Source: Saccoglossus kowalevskii (taxonomy: Eukaryota > Hemichordata > Enteropneusta > Harrimaniidae). From it: 27,401 bases of DNA. A program made the position numbers and the translations under genes. A model generated the notes under the pieces. The model saw only the letters and a list, made by a program, of their open reading frames with translations, was not told the origin of the DNA and did not search any database. Location of the stretch: NCBI RefSeq assembly GCF_000003605.2, contig NW_003115950.1, forward strand, positions 1-27,401, given 5' to 3'. Each line of letters begins with the position of its first letter. Position 1 is the stretch's first letter. Below are positions 1 to 10,818 of this stretch, piece after piece.

Positions 1-115
1 GGTACCAATATCAGTGATACGTTGTAAACCTTGCCCACATGGAATGACATGGAATCGTAAAAGATTTACTTCCGGGTCATACATGTGCGGGTCGAATGTT
101 TTTGGAAAATAGAGG

Positions 116-441
116 GGCGATTTTGAAGTAGCCAACCGATTATAGACAGCAGACCATTTTTTTTTTCAAATAACGAAACTATTTTCAAGTAGCGGAAACA
201 TTTCCAAGTAGACGACAAATTTCAAGTAGCTGAACGATTTATTTTCAAATAGCGGAGCAATTTTCATGTAGCGGCGCATTTTCAAGTAGCGGAGCAATTT
301 TCAAGTAGCCGACCGATTTTTTTTCAAGTAGCGGAGCGATTTTCATGTAGCGGCGCAATTTTCAAGTAGCCGACAAATTTTCAACTTGCCGACCGAATTT
401 TTTTTCAAGTAGCCGACAGATTTTCATATAGCAGACCAATT
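116..441. repeat. 20-bp minisatellite
   Basis: About 16 imperfect copies of a roughly 20-bp unit reading TTTTCAAGTAGCSGASCRAT. Single-base variants and poly-T slippage separate the copies. Each unit contains TAG, so the array is not coding in that frame. No unique spacers lie between units, so this is not a CRISPR array. Confidence 0.85.
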
Positions 442-779
442 GTATATATGGGCCACAGTACTCATGAAATAAACGCATCTCGCTGGGCAAAAATCTTGTC
501 ACCCGATTGGATGGGACACCCTGTGGTTAACATTACGATGTTTGTTATTCATCTAACTAGTTCCAGTTTCACGCAGTACTCGTTTTTTTTTTAAATAACA
601 TTTTTGTTTGTTTACTTAGCAGTCACGTGATAACCATTAAATTCTATCCAAAATTACCCAGAATTTCAGAAAGTGTGAGATAAGAGGTTTCATAAAATAT
701 ACGGTTTACTATAGTTCAGGACAATTCTTATATGAAAATATCAAGCCTAACTATAACATACTTGTTATGTCTACTACAT
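442..779. other. non-coding, nothing recognised
   Basis: AT-rich sequence between the minisatellite and the LINE relic. I see no open frame, splice-site pair or repeat that I can support. Confidence 0.5.
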
Positions 780-1826
780 CCTTAATGTCTCAGTCCGCTA
801 AGCAATCTTATCAAAGACATTGAGAAGATATTCCTTGGTTTCTTTTGGCATGGTCGCCACTGGAAACCAGCAGAACTACTGTACACAAATTTGGTGGTCA
901 AGGTCTAGTGATTTTACAGTGAACTCCTCACACTTTGTTATCAATTGAAATCAATCGTCCATCGTCTGTTTCAGCTGTTTTAAACGAACCTTTTTTAACA
1001 ATTATTTAATTTTACACTTTGTGCGAAAAGAGCCTTTCATTTTTACACACTTTGTAGAGGGCGGTATAACCATTATTGGTGACCTGATTCATTAACTGAA
1101 AAGCGTTGGTATAATAGATTCAATGCGCGTTCTTGGGAAAGGATTTTGTAGAAATAATCAACAATTTCTTCACAGAACATCACTCTGACCTAAATACTAC
1201 TCATTATAGCCATTTACAAAAACGGTGATACTCTGCTTAACTGTCCACTTTATAAACGAGAAAAAGATGATCTTCCAAATGCTAGGAAAACCTCTCAAAC
1301 ATTTAGACACAGTTTGGCAGGTTCTTCTATGTCTACCCAATAATATTACACCCGTTTACAAAAAAGCTATCTCTCCTCAATGATAAAAATAGAAGGGGAA
1401 CTTCAATGGCGCATAGTGCCTATGCCACTGGCGAATTCTTAAAATCATGCAACTATCGTCCCAACTCTGACTGCGTTTTCTGCCATGACAAGGACGACCT
1501 TATGCATATTTTTTTTTTTCAAAGTCCTCGTCTGCTGCCACTATTTAAGCTCGTTCAGAGAATATGTCAAAAAATAATTTGTAATTGATTTTGTATTGCC
1601 CTACTGGTGGTTCATTATTGAGTCACCCCAGCTAGAAAAAGTCCAATACTTAATGAATTACATTATATTATCTGCAAAGCTAGCCATTCATATGACTCGC
1701 CAGACTGCTCTCAATGAAGACTCACTTACGGATGTGACACCTCTCTACAAGGCCAGATTTCGGTATAGGATAACTGGAGAAAAACTCTACTATGCAAGCT
1801 CCAGCCTGCATATTGTGCCAATATAA
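780..1826 (+). mobile_element. decayed L1/Tx1-type LINE fragment (3' part of ORF2)
   Basis: Frame-broken remains of the region downstream of the reverse transcriptase in a non-LTR retrotransposon. Near 812-905 one frame gives DIEKIFLGFFWHGRHWKPAELL and a neighbouring frame gives KFGGQGLVIL, the usual 'W..G....GGLGL' block. Around 1388-1425 there is EGELQWRI, followed after a frameshift by HSAYATGEFL. A Cys-x2-Cys...His zinc-ribbon remnant (CVFCHDKDDLMHIF) follows at about 1468-1515. A last stretch at 1596-1826 contains NYIILSAKLAIH, which matches the LINE C-terminus. Several frameshifts and stops show the element is dead. Confidence 0.75.
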
Positions 1827-1960
1827 TTACCATTGCACAATTACTAATTTACCATAACCAATATACCTACCATTGCAGCATCACCACTATATCATTATCA
1901 ATTCAGCCATTACCAATATTAATACCATTACCATTTTACCACTGTACTATTACCATTATA
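1827..1960 (+). repeat. degenerate (TACCAT)n tail
   Basis: A run of TTACCAT/TACCAT/ATTACCA variants lies directly after the end of the LINE coding remnant. A simple-repeat 3' tail is common for L1/Tx1 and RTE elements, so this is probably the 3' terminus of the insertion. Confidence 0.6.
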
Positions 1961-2977
1961 TCTGCAATTAGCGATAGCTTCGGTAATTACGACCCAAAGT
2001 ATATCGGCAAGATTCCGGGAAACCTTTATAATTATTTAAATTAAATTGAAATATGCAATTTCAATATGTGTGACAAAATAAATTAAAAAATAGTTTCGCG
2101 AGATCATTTTTTCTGGCAAAAAGGCTCCGATCACATGACCGCTCTATAGGGGTTCGCTGAATTTGAATATAATTTGCGACCATTTAATACTTAAAAATGT
2201 TTCAAAATTGATATTGTTGCACTTGTACGTTGGGGCAATAATTCAACTATTTCAGTGCTTTTTTCGAACTGTCTACTATTTGTTTCGAAAAGACAACCAC
2301 TTCAAATTCCAAAACAAATCTAGTAATTTTGAAATCACTTTACACAACTTTGTACGCTATTTAGTATCATTATCCACCCAGTTCGAATGAATATCTGATA
2401 ATATAGGGCTTCCACTCGACATGTGAGTGTTGTTTTCAAACTTCTAACTAGGGATTCAATCGTACAACAACTTGGTGAAATTTCTAATCAAATCTACTAA
2501 CTTGTTACACTATTTCTCAGCGTTGTAAGTCGAACTCGTATGATTTTCTGGCAATATATATGTGGGTAAGACAACCGTAGCTTTTTAAAACTTTGTACGA
2601 CGATTAAAACTATCATTGCCGACTACAATCAACACTATTGGGCAAAGGAAATCAAGAACGTGTTTGAAATTGAAATGAAATTACAAATGTAAATTTTCAA
2701 AACTAAAATTAAGATTGCAAATGTAAATCTATTTTTAAAATAGTAAAATTACAAATGTATAATTGCATTCCGATGCTTTTAAGTTTGATATCGATTTTAA
2801 TTGTAAAATCGACATAATATTTAAAAATTGCAATACAAAATGTTATAATTATCAATGCATAAAATACGAAAACAAATACAAACAACGTGACACTTTTCAT
2901 AAAGCATGGTAGTTCTAATTCTAATGTTATTCATATTACAATTTCCCTCAAATAGTGAAACGTTTTTACCAATTGGT
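1961..2977. other. AT-rich non-coding stretch
   Basis: No supportable gene. Short open frames at 2163-2390 (plus) and 2709-2900 (minus) are low-complexity with no recognisable motif. Around 2670-2765 the phrase TTACAAATGTAAAT recurs imperfectly three times, which suggests weak tandem structure. Confidence 0.5.
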
Positions 2978-3340
2978 AATAAGAATTGATAATTTTACAT
3001 TGTTTGCATTAAATTGCACCCCCGACTCATCACTCCAAGCCATGGTAGCTTTTGTAATGGATTTGAATGTGTTTGCATCATCTGCAAATTAAGCAATTTT
3101 AGTTTTTTGCTGAGCACTGGTGGCAAATCATTAATGTTTAGTAGAAAAGTTCCAAGACTGGACCACGGGGAGTAACGGCAGATATAACAGGGAGCCAGTG
3201 TGACATGATAGCATTATTTGGCTACGGTTATTCACATAACTGAGTAACCATGACATCAAATAACGACGCAAGCCATAAATGATATATTGATGTATTGCGA
3301 GTTACTCTATCAAATGTCTTATGAAAATCAAGGTAAAGTA
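2978..3340 (-). mobile_element. Jockey/CR1-like reverse transcriptase relic
   Basis: Read on the minus strand, three frames together give the core RT motifs in order. First comes LYLDFHKTFDRV (usual LDFSKAFDRV) near 3300-3340. Next comes AVTPRGP/SLGTFLLNINDLPP (usual [21 protein letters not shown]) near 3110-3180. Last comes FADDANTFKS (usual FADDTKL) near 3060-3090, followed by a tryptophan and FNANNVKLSI. Stops and frameshifts interrupt it. It is an old fragment on the opposite strand to the LINE piece at 780-1826 and apparently of another clade. Confidence 0.75.
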
Positions 3341-3526
3341 TGTATGTTTGGCAGCCATGAACTAAATGATTATTAACACCTCAAATATACTTCCAGTAGT
3401 TAGGATAATGTAGATCAGCCATGAAGGAATCCGTGCTAAAATTGGTGAATGAATGACTTTACTTACGGTAAGTGATAAGAATTTTTAAAATTTGCGCCCT
3501 CTATTGACGAGCAAAGATATATAGTC

Positions 3527-3848
3527 AATGAAGGTTTTACAAATACAAATGGAGATTTTACGAATACAAATGGGATTTTACAAATACAAATGAAGTTTTA
3601 AGAATACAAATGGAGATTTTACAAATACAAATGCAGATTTTACAAATACAAATGCAGATTTTACGAATACAAATGAAGGTTTTACTAATACAAATGAAGG
3701 TTTTAAGAATACAAATGGAGATTTTACGAATACAAATGAAGGTTTTAAGAATACAAATGGAGATTTTACGAATACAAATGAAGGTTTTACTAATACAAAT
3801 GGAGATTTTACGAATACAAATGAAGGTTTTAAGAATACAAATGTAGAT
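3527..3848. repeat. 21-bp minisatellite, open on both strands
   Basis: About 15 copies of a roughly 21-bp unit of the form AATACAAATGRAGRTTTTAMG, some 20 bp long. Because 21 is a multiple of three and the unit lacks stops in several frames, it produces long artificial reading frames on both strands, such as ICIRK and FVFVKSP repeats on the minus strand. I do not treat these as genes. Confidence 0.9.
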
Positions 3849-3974
3849 GATGAACCAAACCAAACCAAATACAGTTGACTAACGTAAAATATCCATTGTC
3901 AAAATATATGTCCAATTTCTCCTCCCATGGTTTGAAATATTACATCACTAAATGCCTCTACATGTGCATCATAA

Positions 3975-6900
3975 TTATGCTTGGGGATTAATCATGACTC
4001 TGGGAAATGCTATCACATTATTTGATCTGAGTAAACGACTTATGGCATAGTTCTCAGCACAGTTTCCATAAGGATATGTTTTGTCATCATCTGGATCAGT
4101 TGGAATGAAACTGACAGTGGGGTATATGCGTTTGCAAACCAAACATGGCGATTTCATGAAGATGCCATTAATATAGTGTCTTGCACGGTTATCACCCACT
4201 CTATCTCTGCCGATGTCATCAATCTGGTATGCCATGGATGTAACTGACCTACGTCGCTGAAAACCGACAATGGTGTTTCCTTCAGTTCTAACAACTTCGG
4301 CGACTGCTGGATGAAACCAATTTGCTACCAATCCATCAATGAAAACACGACGAAGTGCAAAATTGCCGTATCCAATGGCATTACCACCCCAAAATGATAT
4401 GTTGCGTTTCCTCAGTGTTGCTTTGCATACTGTTCTTGCCACTAGCATGTTGTTTTGATTATCACTCAGCTTAAGCTTATTCTGGTACTGCTGCAACTTT
4501 GATAAGATTGTGTGCTCGTCATCACCATGGAAAAGTTGTACCTGACGAGAAATAGCAGATGATTTACCTCATTTACAAATCATTATAATGACACACGGAG
4601 TCACAGAATGGGGATTGTCGTGACAAATAATTTAAGAATGTCTTTTCACTACCATTTGTAATTCAAATTAGAAAAACAGACCGACTTTACTGTTTCATTT
4701 ACGTGTGCGTCGTTCTTTGCAATGTACCAGCAACATATGGTAGAACCATCAATTTTAACTTATTAATGAACAACCCAATATACTGAGTACTGTTGATGAA
4801 TTAAAGCGATTGGTAATAGATAGATTCTTCCATTATATATTATTTTAGAATCGTGAAAATTGTTTTATTACAATCAAAGCTGCAATTATAAAAGGTAGTT
4901 AAAGCATCACAATCATGATGCAGTTTTCATTTTTTTACCTAGAAAACACTAGTTGTTAGATATTTTAATCATAAATTGTTCATGCACTATTGAGCGGCTA
5001 AGTCAGCATATTTCATAGAAATATGAGATGGTCACATTTATTATGTATTTGACAATGACTCTTCCACCGTTTTCCGTTTAACCCCTAATATTGAACATAA
5101 TACCAACCATTTCTATCAGTAAGGTATACGGAGGTCGTGGCACAGGCTTATTCATATCAATTCTGCATCGTAACGTCCGAATGGCATTAGCAAGTAATGG
5201 CGGGACTTGACGGCCATAATAGTTCACTGCTAACTGCAAACTCCGTAGAAGCTGGTAACAGAAACAGAAAATACGGTTTGTAAAATTCATATAATTTTTA
5301 AAAATACTAAGGATATCTTGCAGCCACAAATATTCCTTTTAAATATAACATACTTGTTGCTTAACATGACACTGACACATCCTTTAACCTTTCCGCACAT
5401 TGTATACTTGACAATACGTTCTATGTATAATTTAGCAGCACCTATTATGAAGGTAAACAGATATTATCCTAATGATCTCACACCCATATCGAACAAACAG
5501 ACAGTGGTATGTAAATATAACATTTAATATGCATTAAAGTTTGTATTGTCGGCAATATATCGAATTCTCTTTACATTTTGAAAAATATTATGGGAAAATC
5601 AATGTTTATCAACACAAATGTTGCACATGCGCATCGCCACGACCACCCTTTTACGGAAATACAAAAGAAGTGCAATTAAAGCCACAAGCGGCGTCAGCGG
5701 GCCTAAAATATCAGACATGTTCCATGGTTTATGGTCACTCAATTGACATTAGGGTAGTTTGAATGATCTGTACCATAAAGTCGAAACGCTGTTTGTTCTA
5801 TTGGTTTTACTTGGTTTGGTTATCGAGATATGGTTTTCAGAATGCAAAGTGAGTCATGTGCTTATGCATATTAATCAGGTTACATGATCGTATACGGCCA
5901 TCTATTATGTTAGTTACATCCCATGGGCGCCCAGTCACATGACCTAGCCATGTGTGCCATTCTGGTGAAAGAATGTATCTCAAGTGTAAAATGCACAAAC
6001 AAAATCAGAACCTAATCAGACCAGTACTACACATGTAAATGCACGATACCGAAGATGGCGGCCAAACCATGAGACTCATTGATTTTTTTTTTTTTTTTTG
6101 ATTTTTCTTATATGGAGGTATGGCCAGACATGTTATATACAATATAACTAGTTGATAGGTTGAAGCACCTTTGGGAAACAAATGTCCATTTGGTCATTTT
6201 TACCTAAAATCCAAGATGGCGGCCAAACCACGTGACTGATTTAAATTATATTATTTTTCTCATATGAAACTATGGACAGATATGTTGTGAAGCACCTGTG
6301 AGCAACACATAACCAAACTGTTAGCCAATTTTGAAAGAGTTTATTAGAGAGCTGCAATGTAGCAGATAAGAAGATGGTCACATTGTGGCTTGAGTGAAAA
6401 AAAAACTTCCTGTTTAAAAGAAATCCAAAATAGCGGTCAAACCACGTGACAAATCATAACAATTTTTTCAAACATAAATGTGCTTTATATATAGAAGCTA
6501 AATACTATATATGAGAGCATTTTGCTTGGTGGTTCTGAAGAAGAAGATTTTCAAGCGGTTTTTTTTCCTCGTTTTTTTGGAGAACAAACATGGAGGAAAA
6601 AGTTGAAGTTTACGTTTAGAATTTTATTGCTGATATCTATCACACACGAGTTTTTCTATATGCCATAACAAATCTGATCGCCTAGACCCTCAGAAAGTTG
6701 TCAAACAGCGACTTCTGGTTTCATTCAATTTCAATTACAATCCAATATTGTTGGTGAACCAAATGGCCAATACAAATTTTAAAGTCTTATCCAGCAGTTC
6801 ACAATGGGGACAATAATTATGGGGACTTTCTGACTATTCCGTTCAGCGGTTTTCTTAAACACTTGGCGAAAAAAAATTACGGAAGCAAGTAGGAAGGAAG

Positions 6901-7417
6901 AAAGAAAAAATGGACGAGAACAATAAGGGCTTAGTCCTTCGGGCTTGGGTCCCGTATAAAATTAAATTTTAAAACAGAGTTTTGAGAGAAACAAAATTGA
7001 AATATTACACTTTAGTTTAAAAAGAAGTGTCGCCTGGTTAGATTGACCATCAATCAATGCGTCAAAATAATGGTGACACAATATAATTAGAACGTTGCTT
7101 TACATGAGATCATGTCTGATGTCAGTAGATAAACAAATAATTTGGTTAAACATTACCAAAGATGCAATATTTGACAGTAATTGCAAATCAATATATTGTG
7201 TATACACGTTGATACAATTGTATTACATATGTCGTGTGTATCAACTCACCTCATGAACTAAAACAGTCAGTTCTGATTGTAATTTCACGTCGCCGCGAGC
7301 TGCACAAACTGGTAGTAATGGTAAAATATCGGTGTGTAGTACATGTATGAACTTATTAACACATACAGCAGTTTGCACCCCGTACTGCGCTGCTCTGGCT
7401 TGAAAGGTCTGGTTCAT
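3975..7417 (-). CDS. gene A: deaminase-like protein with Cx2C...CAE block (spliced, 3 coding exons)
   Basis: Exons on the minus strand are 7417-7250, 5251-5108 and 4541-3975. They give 56 + 48 + 188 = 292 residues, with both junctions in phase 0. Intron 1 has a strong donor (GAG|GTGAGT) and a TTACCAG acceptor. Intron 2 has a weak donor (ATG|GTTGGT) and a CTCGTCAG acceptor. The start is the first ATG after an in-frame stop. Exons 1 and 2 look mostly helical. Exon 3 has a WGG motif, then SPC-x2-C (C237, C240) with YPTV, then YGNCAENYAISRLL (C265-A266-E267) near the C-terminus. A nearby pair of cysteines plus C-A-E would supply the zinc ligands and catalytic glutamate of a deaminase. Canonical deaminases, however, have H/C-A-E before PCx2C, so the function is unproven. 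I see no signal peptide or membrane segment. It is divergent from gene C and paralogous to gene B. Confidence 0.72.
6051..6480. repeat. three degenerate copies of a 'AAGATGGCGGCCAAACCACGTGAC' type repeat
   Basis: The phrase AAGATGGCGGCCAAACCA occurs at 6052 and 6213. A mutated version (AAAATAGCGGTCAAACCA) occurs at 6428. The second and third copies are followed by CGTGAC, the first by TGAGAC. Each is followed by an AT-rich tail with similar words such as TTTTTCTTATATG and CATATGAAAC. The copies are about 160 and 215 bp apart. Similar phrases are common in invertebrate dispersed repeats. Confidence 0.6.
6520..6960 (+). repeat. dispersed repeat tail with GA-rich and T-rich blocks
   Basis: The segment contains GGTTCTGAAGAAGAAGATTTT, then 'caatggggacaataattatgggg', then an AGGAAGGAAGAAAGAAAA purine tract, and a CTTAGTCCTTCGGGCTTGGG hairpin-like stretch. 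This mixture resembles non-autonomous dispersed elements in marine invertebrate genomes. I cannot define its ends or class. Confidence 0.4.
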
Positions 7418-7640
7418 TCTCAGTGTATCATTCGATAGTTCCCATTCTATAGTAATGTGTTGACCTCGTGATCACGTGATTGCCAATATACTACGAAATT
7501 ATCACGATGACAACATATTTCAGGGAATTTCAATTGTCTCGTTTAGTTTCCAGTATACCTCTGATCAGAGTCATCTTGATAGTTGAAAGCGCATGCGCGT
7601 ATGTAAAAATCGCGCCGTGTGCTCAATAGTTCGATCTTCG
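7418..7640. promoter_or_regulatory. short bidirectional promoter between genes A and C
   Basis: Only 263 bp separate the start codon of A from the first splice donor of C. The interval holds ATCACGTGAT (E-box palindrome) at 7471-7480, CCAAT at 7483-7487, and the perfect palindrome GCGCATGCGC at 7589-7598, which matches the NRF-1 type consensus. There is no obvious TATA box. CCAAT plus NRF-1-like elements are typical of TATA-less divergent promoters in animals. The transcription start sites are not determinable here. Confidence 0.5.
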
Positions 7641-7680
7641 TTTGTACAGTACCCAGGGTACAGTATCGAAAGACACTGTG
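7641..7680 (+). other. candidate 5' untranslated exon of gene C
   Basis: The 3' edge is defined by a good donor, CTGTG|GTAAGC at 7681. It pairs with the polypyrimidine acceptor TTTTCCTTGCTTCAG ending at 7940, giving a 260-bp intron in the 5' UTR. The 5' boundary is a guess. An acceptor directly before the coding exon is why I do not extend the protein upstream of the ATG at 7974. Confidence 0.45.
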
Positions 7681-7973
7681 GTAAGCATATTGAAATCCTT
7701 TTTGTAAAGTTAGTGTTATATATTAGTGATTTTCGCTGTTAGGCAATAGATATACAAAATGATATTTGCCAGGCTTGACGTGTGACGTGTCGTCATTAAA
7801 ACGTAACTGTTTAGTATTTGTTATATTAACATGTCTGTGTGTCTCTAATGCTCTTTTTATAGTGACGTTTCTGTATATCGTCATAAATACGCAGAACTAT
7901 TGAAAATAATCGGAACTGTTTTGTGTTTTCCTTGCTTCAGGTAGATCTCCGATCTGAAAACACATACGGTGTA

Positions 7974-10610
7974 ATGGCGGAGTGGAAGTCTGAATCCTCC
8001 GCTGACAATGACGACCTGTGTACCGACTGTGCACCTGAAACGCCACCCATTACACCACACGATATGTTTCCGATGCATTCAAAAATATTCCCAAAACGAA
8101 CGGAATTACAGTCATGGCACAGAGAGCTGAAAACTGACACCGTTGTTGGTGACTGTCAACCATTAACGCCACCGATATTTCGACACGAGACAATGAATCC
8201 CATGCAGTCAGGTATATTACTTACAACACACCCTCAAATCGAGACAAAACAGTCACAGGAACATAACAAGAGTTCACCTAAGGTAGCCGATGGTGAAACA
8301 TTCGCTAAATTGCTTTCAGACGCTTTACCTTCGAGTGCAGCTTTCCGCAAAATAATTACAGACAATATGAATCAACAGATACAGGTCGGACAAAGAACTT
8401 TGCTTATTCATCCCGGTTTACCGGACGCCCTGGAGGTCTTACAATGGGAATTTGAGAAAGTATACGTTGGTAAACCGCTCCATATGGTGGGCTACCTTGA
8501 TCGCATTGGCTCGGATAACTACATCGTGGTTGACGATATCGGTAATGTTTACAAAGCTGAAGACACAATACTACGTGTTGTAGGGGAAAATATCGAAAAA
8601 TATTTCGCTGACGGTCTTGAAACTGATGAATATTATGACTATTACGGTTATTTAGACAAGGAAAAGAGTCGGCAATGTGTTGCCAACTATGACGACGAGG
8701 TAGGACAAAAATTCACGTTACTCCAGATTATTTACATGTGTTTTAATTTAACCATGACAAATACCAGATTATATGATATTTCATCGAATGTAATAGGGTT
8801 CACACGTTATTGGGAGTTTACATCTAAAAATACTCGAGCTTTTTGTTCAAAATATTGCGAACATTTTCTGAATGAGGTTACATTACATAAACAAATATAT
8901 ATCTGTAACCCATGGTGAAGGTGACACTGATATGTGACCTTAGTGTATAGTATCATGTCACGTGAGAAGTTATTCACAGTTGTCGTCTCTAGGGACATGG
9001 ACGCATATAAGCTATAAATAAACAAATACTTCACAAAAATCGTTTTTAGAATATAACACTGTCAAAGAGAATTACAAATTCTCAAATTTATTCACAACGT
9101 CTATTTGATTTAAAGTTAGCAAACTCATTTTTAATTGACCGTATATTTTTTCTTTCCAAAAAAATCGCGATAAGGTGGAATATTTACAGATATCCAAAGG
9201 ATCAGCTTTTGAAGAATTACCGAATGATACTGGTGAGTCACATTATTGTTGTCAAACTTATATAATACGTTGCCAATGGTTACAATTATTGCAATACTGT
9301 TGTTCATCAATGCAGGTGTAACATCAAAATACTTAAATTAAAATAAAAATACCTAAACAACTGAGGTGATATACTACTATTTTATTAATATTTAGAAACA
9401 TTAGGCTCTTCTTAACTATTGTTCCAACATTCTGCTGACTTTCCATAGCGGACGATTTCTGTTCGTACTTAGAAGAGGGGGCAAGGGGGTGGTAGCTGGT
9501 ACAGGTAAAATAAAAAGGCATTTACGTTTTTACTGGAAATAAAACGAAAATTCCATTTACAGTAAAAAATAGGTTTTTACACTTTACAGATAAACCAAAT
9601 TCCTAATTACATTTTTATTTTATGTTTGATAATTTGTGTTTAAAAATCAAAACTGGAAATTGCGTACGAATTTCGACATTTAATGTGGAAAATGCTTTAT
9701 ACGCTTACAAAAATAAGATTTTTCAAACAAATTACGGACGAATAAAATAGCTGATTACATTTTACCCCTTGCCCCTGTCTACGATTTTACGTTTTTTTAT
9801 TTATTAAATTATTATGAAAATAAACACAATTGATTACAGCTTACGAAAATATCCCTTGCCGACCCTCTTAGAAAGTACTCTTTCTTATTTCAAAATGTCA
9901 AAGCAGTATCCGTTTACTAGTTTCAAGTGAAGAGCACAACGTTCTTTTCATTTAAAATTGGTAAGCAGGAGCACGATTGTCAGACTAACAGCTGGTGTCA
10001 ACACATCATTGACCCATTGTCCTTCCTTACATAAGTAACACACATAAACGGTGACAACACACAACCCGCGACAGGGATGAAAAAAAAGCGCTTAAAACTC
10101 GTCAAATTCGCAGTATTACTTCATTAATGTACGGCAACTCGTTAATCGTTAACGTTCTCGTAGCCGTACTTTAACCATCATATATCATTCCGTGACAGCC
10201 CCTAGTATCCCATGATTCAGTGTACTCAGTGTCCACTCATTGCAATGTACATATTATTCAGCAAACAAAGACAATATAACATGACCGGGAGGCATATTTT
10301 GACATGGATTCACGTGATATGCTTGATGTGCGATAGGTAACAATTAATATTACAATGTGATTGCCCCCCTTCTTGTGATATGTTCATCACTTACAACTCA
10401 AACAATACTAATAAGTAACTTATAAACAATGACAAATGAGTTGACCTCTCTGTGACACCCAAAGCTGTTACAGGAGCTATTGAAATATATTTACATCCTG
10501 AATAACGTATATGTGTTACTTTGATTTTAGATTCGTTGACGGGTGAAGAAATGGAAGAAATACAACAAATCAGTTACTTCGCCGATTTTCTCGTCGACCC
10601 TTGTCATTGA
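7974..10610 (+). CDS. gene C: SUKH-3-like (SMI1/KNR4 fold) protein, spliced
   Basis: Coding exons are 7974-8699, 9175-9232 and 10531-10610 (287 residues; junction phases 0 and 1). Donors are GAG|GTAGGA and ACTG|GTGAGT; acceptors are GCGATAAG and TGATTTTAG. The ATG at 7974 follows a good acceptor at 7940. Residues 18-38 and 60-81 are an internal repeat with D-C-x-P-x-TPPI...PM-x-S. The conserved core is residues 143-211: TLLIHPGLPDALE, FEKVYVGKPLHMVGYL, then DDIGNVYKAEDTI and EKYF. The order helix, 'PLxxxGYL' strand, 'DDxGNVY' strand and amphipathic end resembles SUKH-3 immunity domains. YDYYGYLD follows. In bacteria SUKH domains bind and neutralise cognate toxins; a binding role here is inferred. 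It is divergent from gene A and paralogous to gene D. The SUKH assignment rests on pattern recognition, not a search. Confidence 0.72.
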
Positions 10611-10812
10611 TCTGAAGTGGAACCTCTATTTCCATTGCATTGATTTTTCCAGCTAATAATATATGTCTATACCCTAGAAATACTGACGTAAATCTTCTGT
10701 GAACACATATACTGAAAATATGTCTGATACGTTGAGGCCATAAATATGCTAATTGCACACACGTTTAATTTGTAATATTCATATTTCAGTTATATTTTAT
10801 TACTTATATCTA

Positions 10813-10818
10813 AATAAA
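10813..10818 (+). terminator. poly(A) signal of gene C
   Basis: AATAAA lies about 200 bp after the stop codon of gene C, in a TATATCTAAATAAAACC context. It is the first canonical signal downstream. Confidence 0.5.

Larger units (their letters stand above)
5252..7249 (-). other. intron 1 of gene A (repeat-bearing)
   Basis: A 2.0-kb intron. Its 6045-6960 part is dispersed repetitive DNA, annotated separately. The small frames at 5318-5527 and 5541-5762 on the plus strand have no recognisable motif. Confidence 0.6.

Noticed and set aside
116-441. Possible CRISPR array
   Set aside because: Units are contiguous 20-bp tandem repeats without unique spacers, and the genome is eukaryotic.
3558-3868. 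Two long overlapping minus-strand frames and one plus-strand frame
   Set aside because: Produced by the 21-bp minisatellite; repetitive translation on both strands with no other coding evidence.
7923-7973. Upstream in-frame extension of gene C
   Set aside because: It crosses a good polypyrimidine-AG acceptor ending at 7940 and would need a non-ATG start; the ATG at 7974 is the better start.
8700-8918. Continuation of the open frame of gene C past the exon
   Set aside because: It is intron read-through. The paralogue D diverges exactly at the GAG|GT junction, and exon 2 of both genes resumes in the matching phase.
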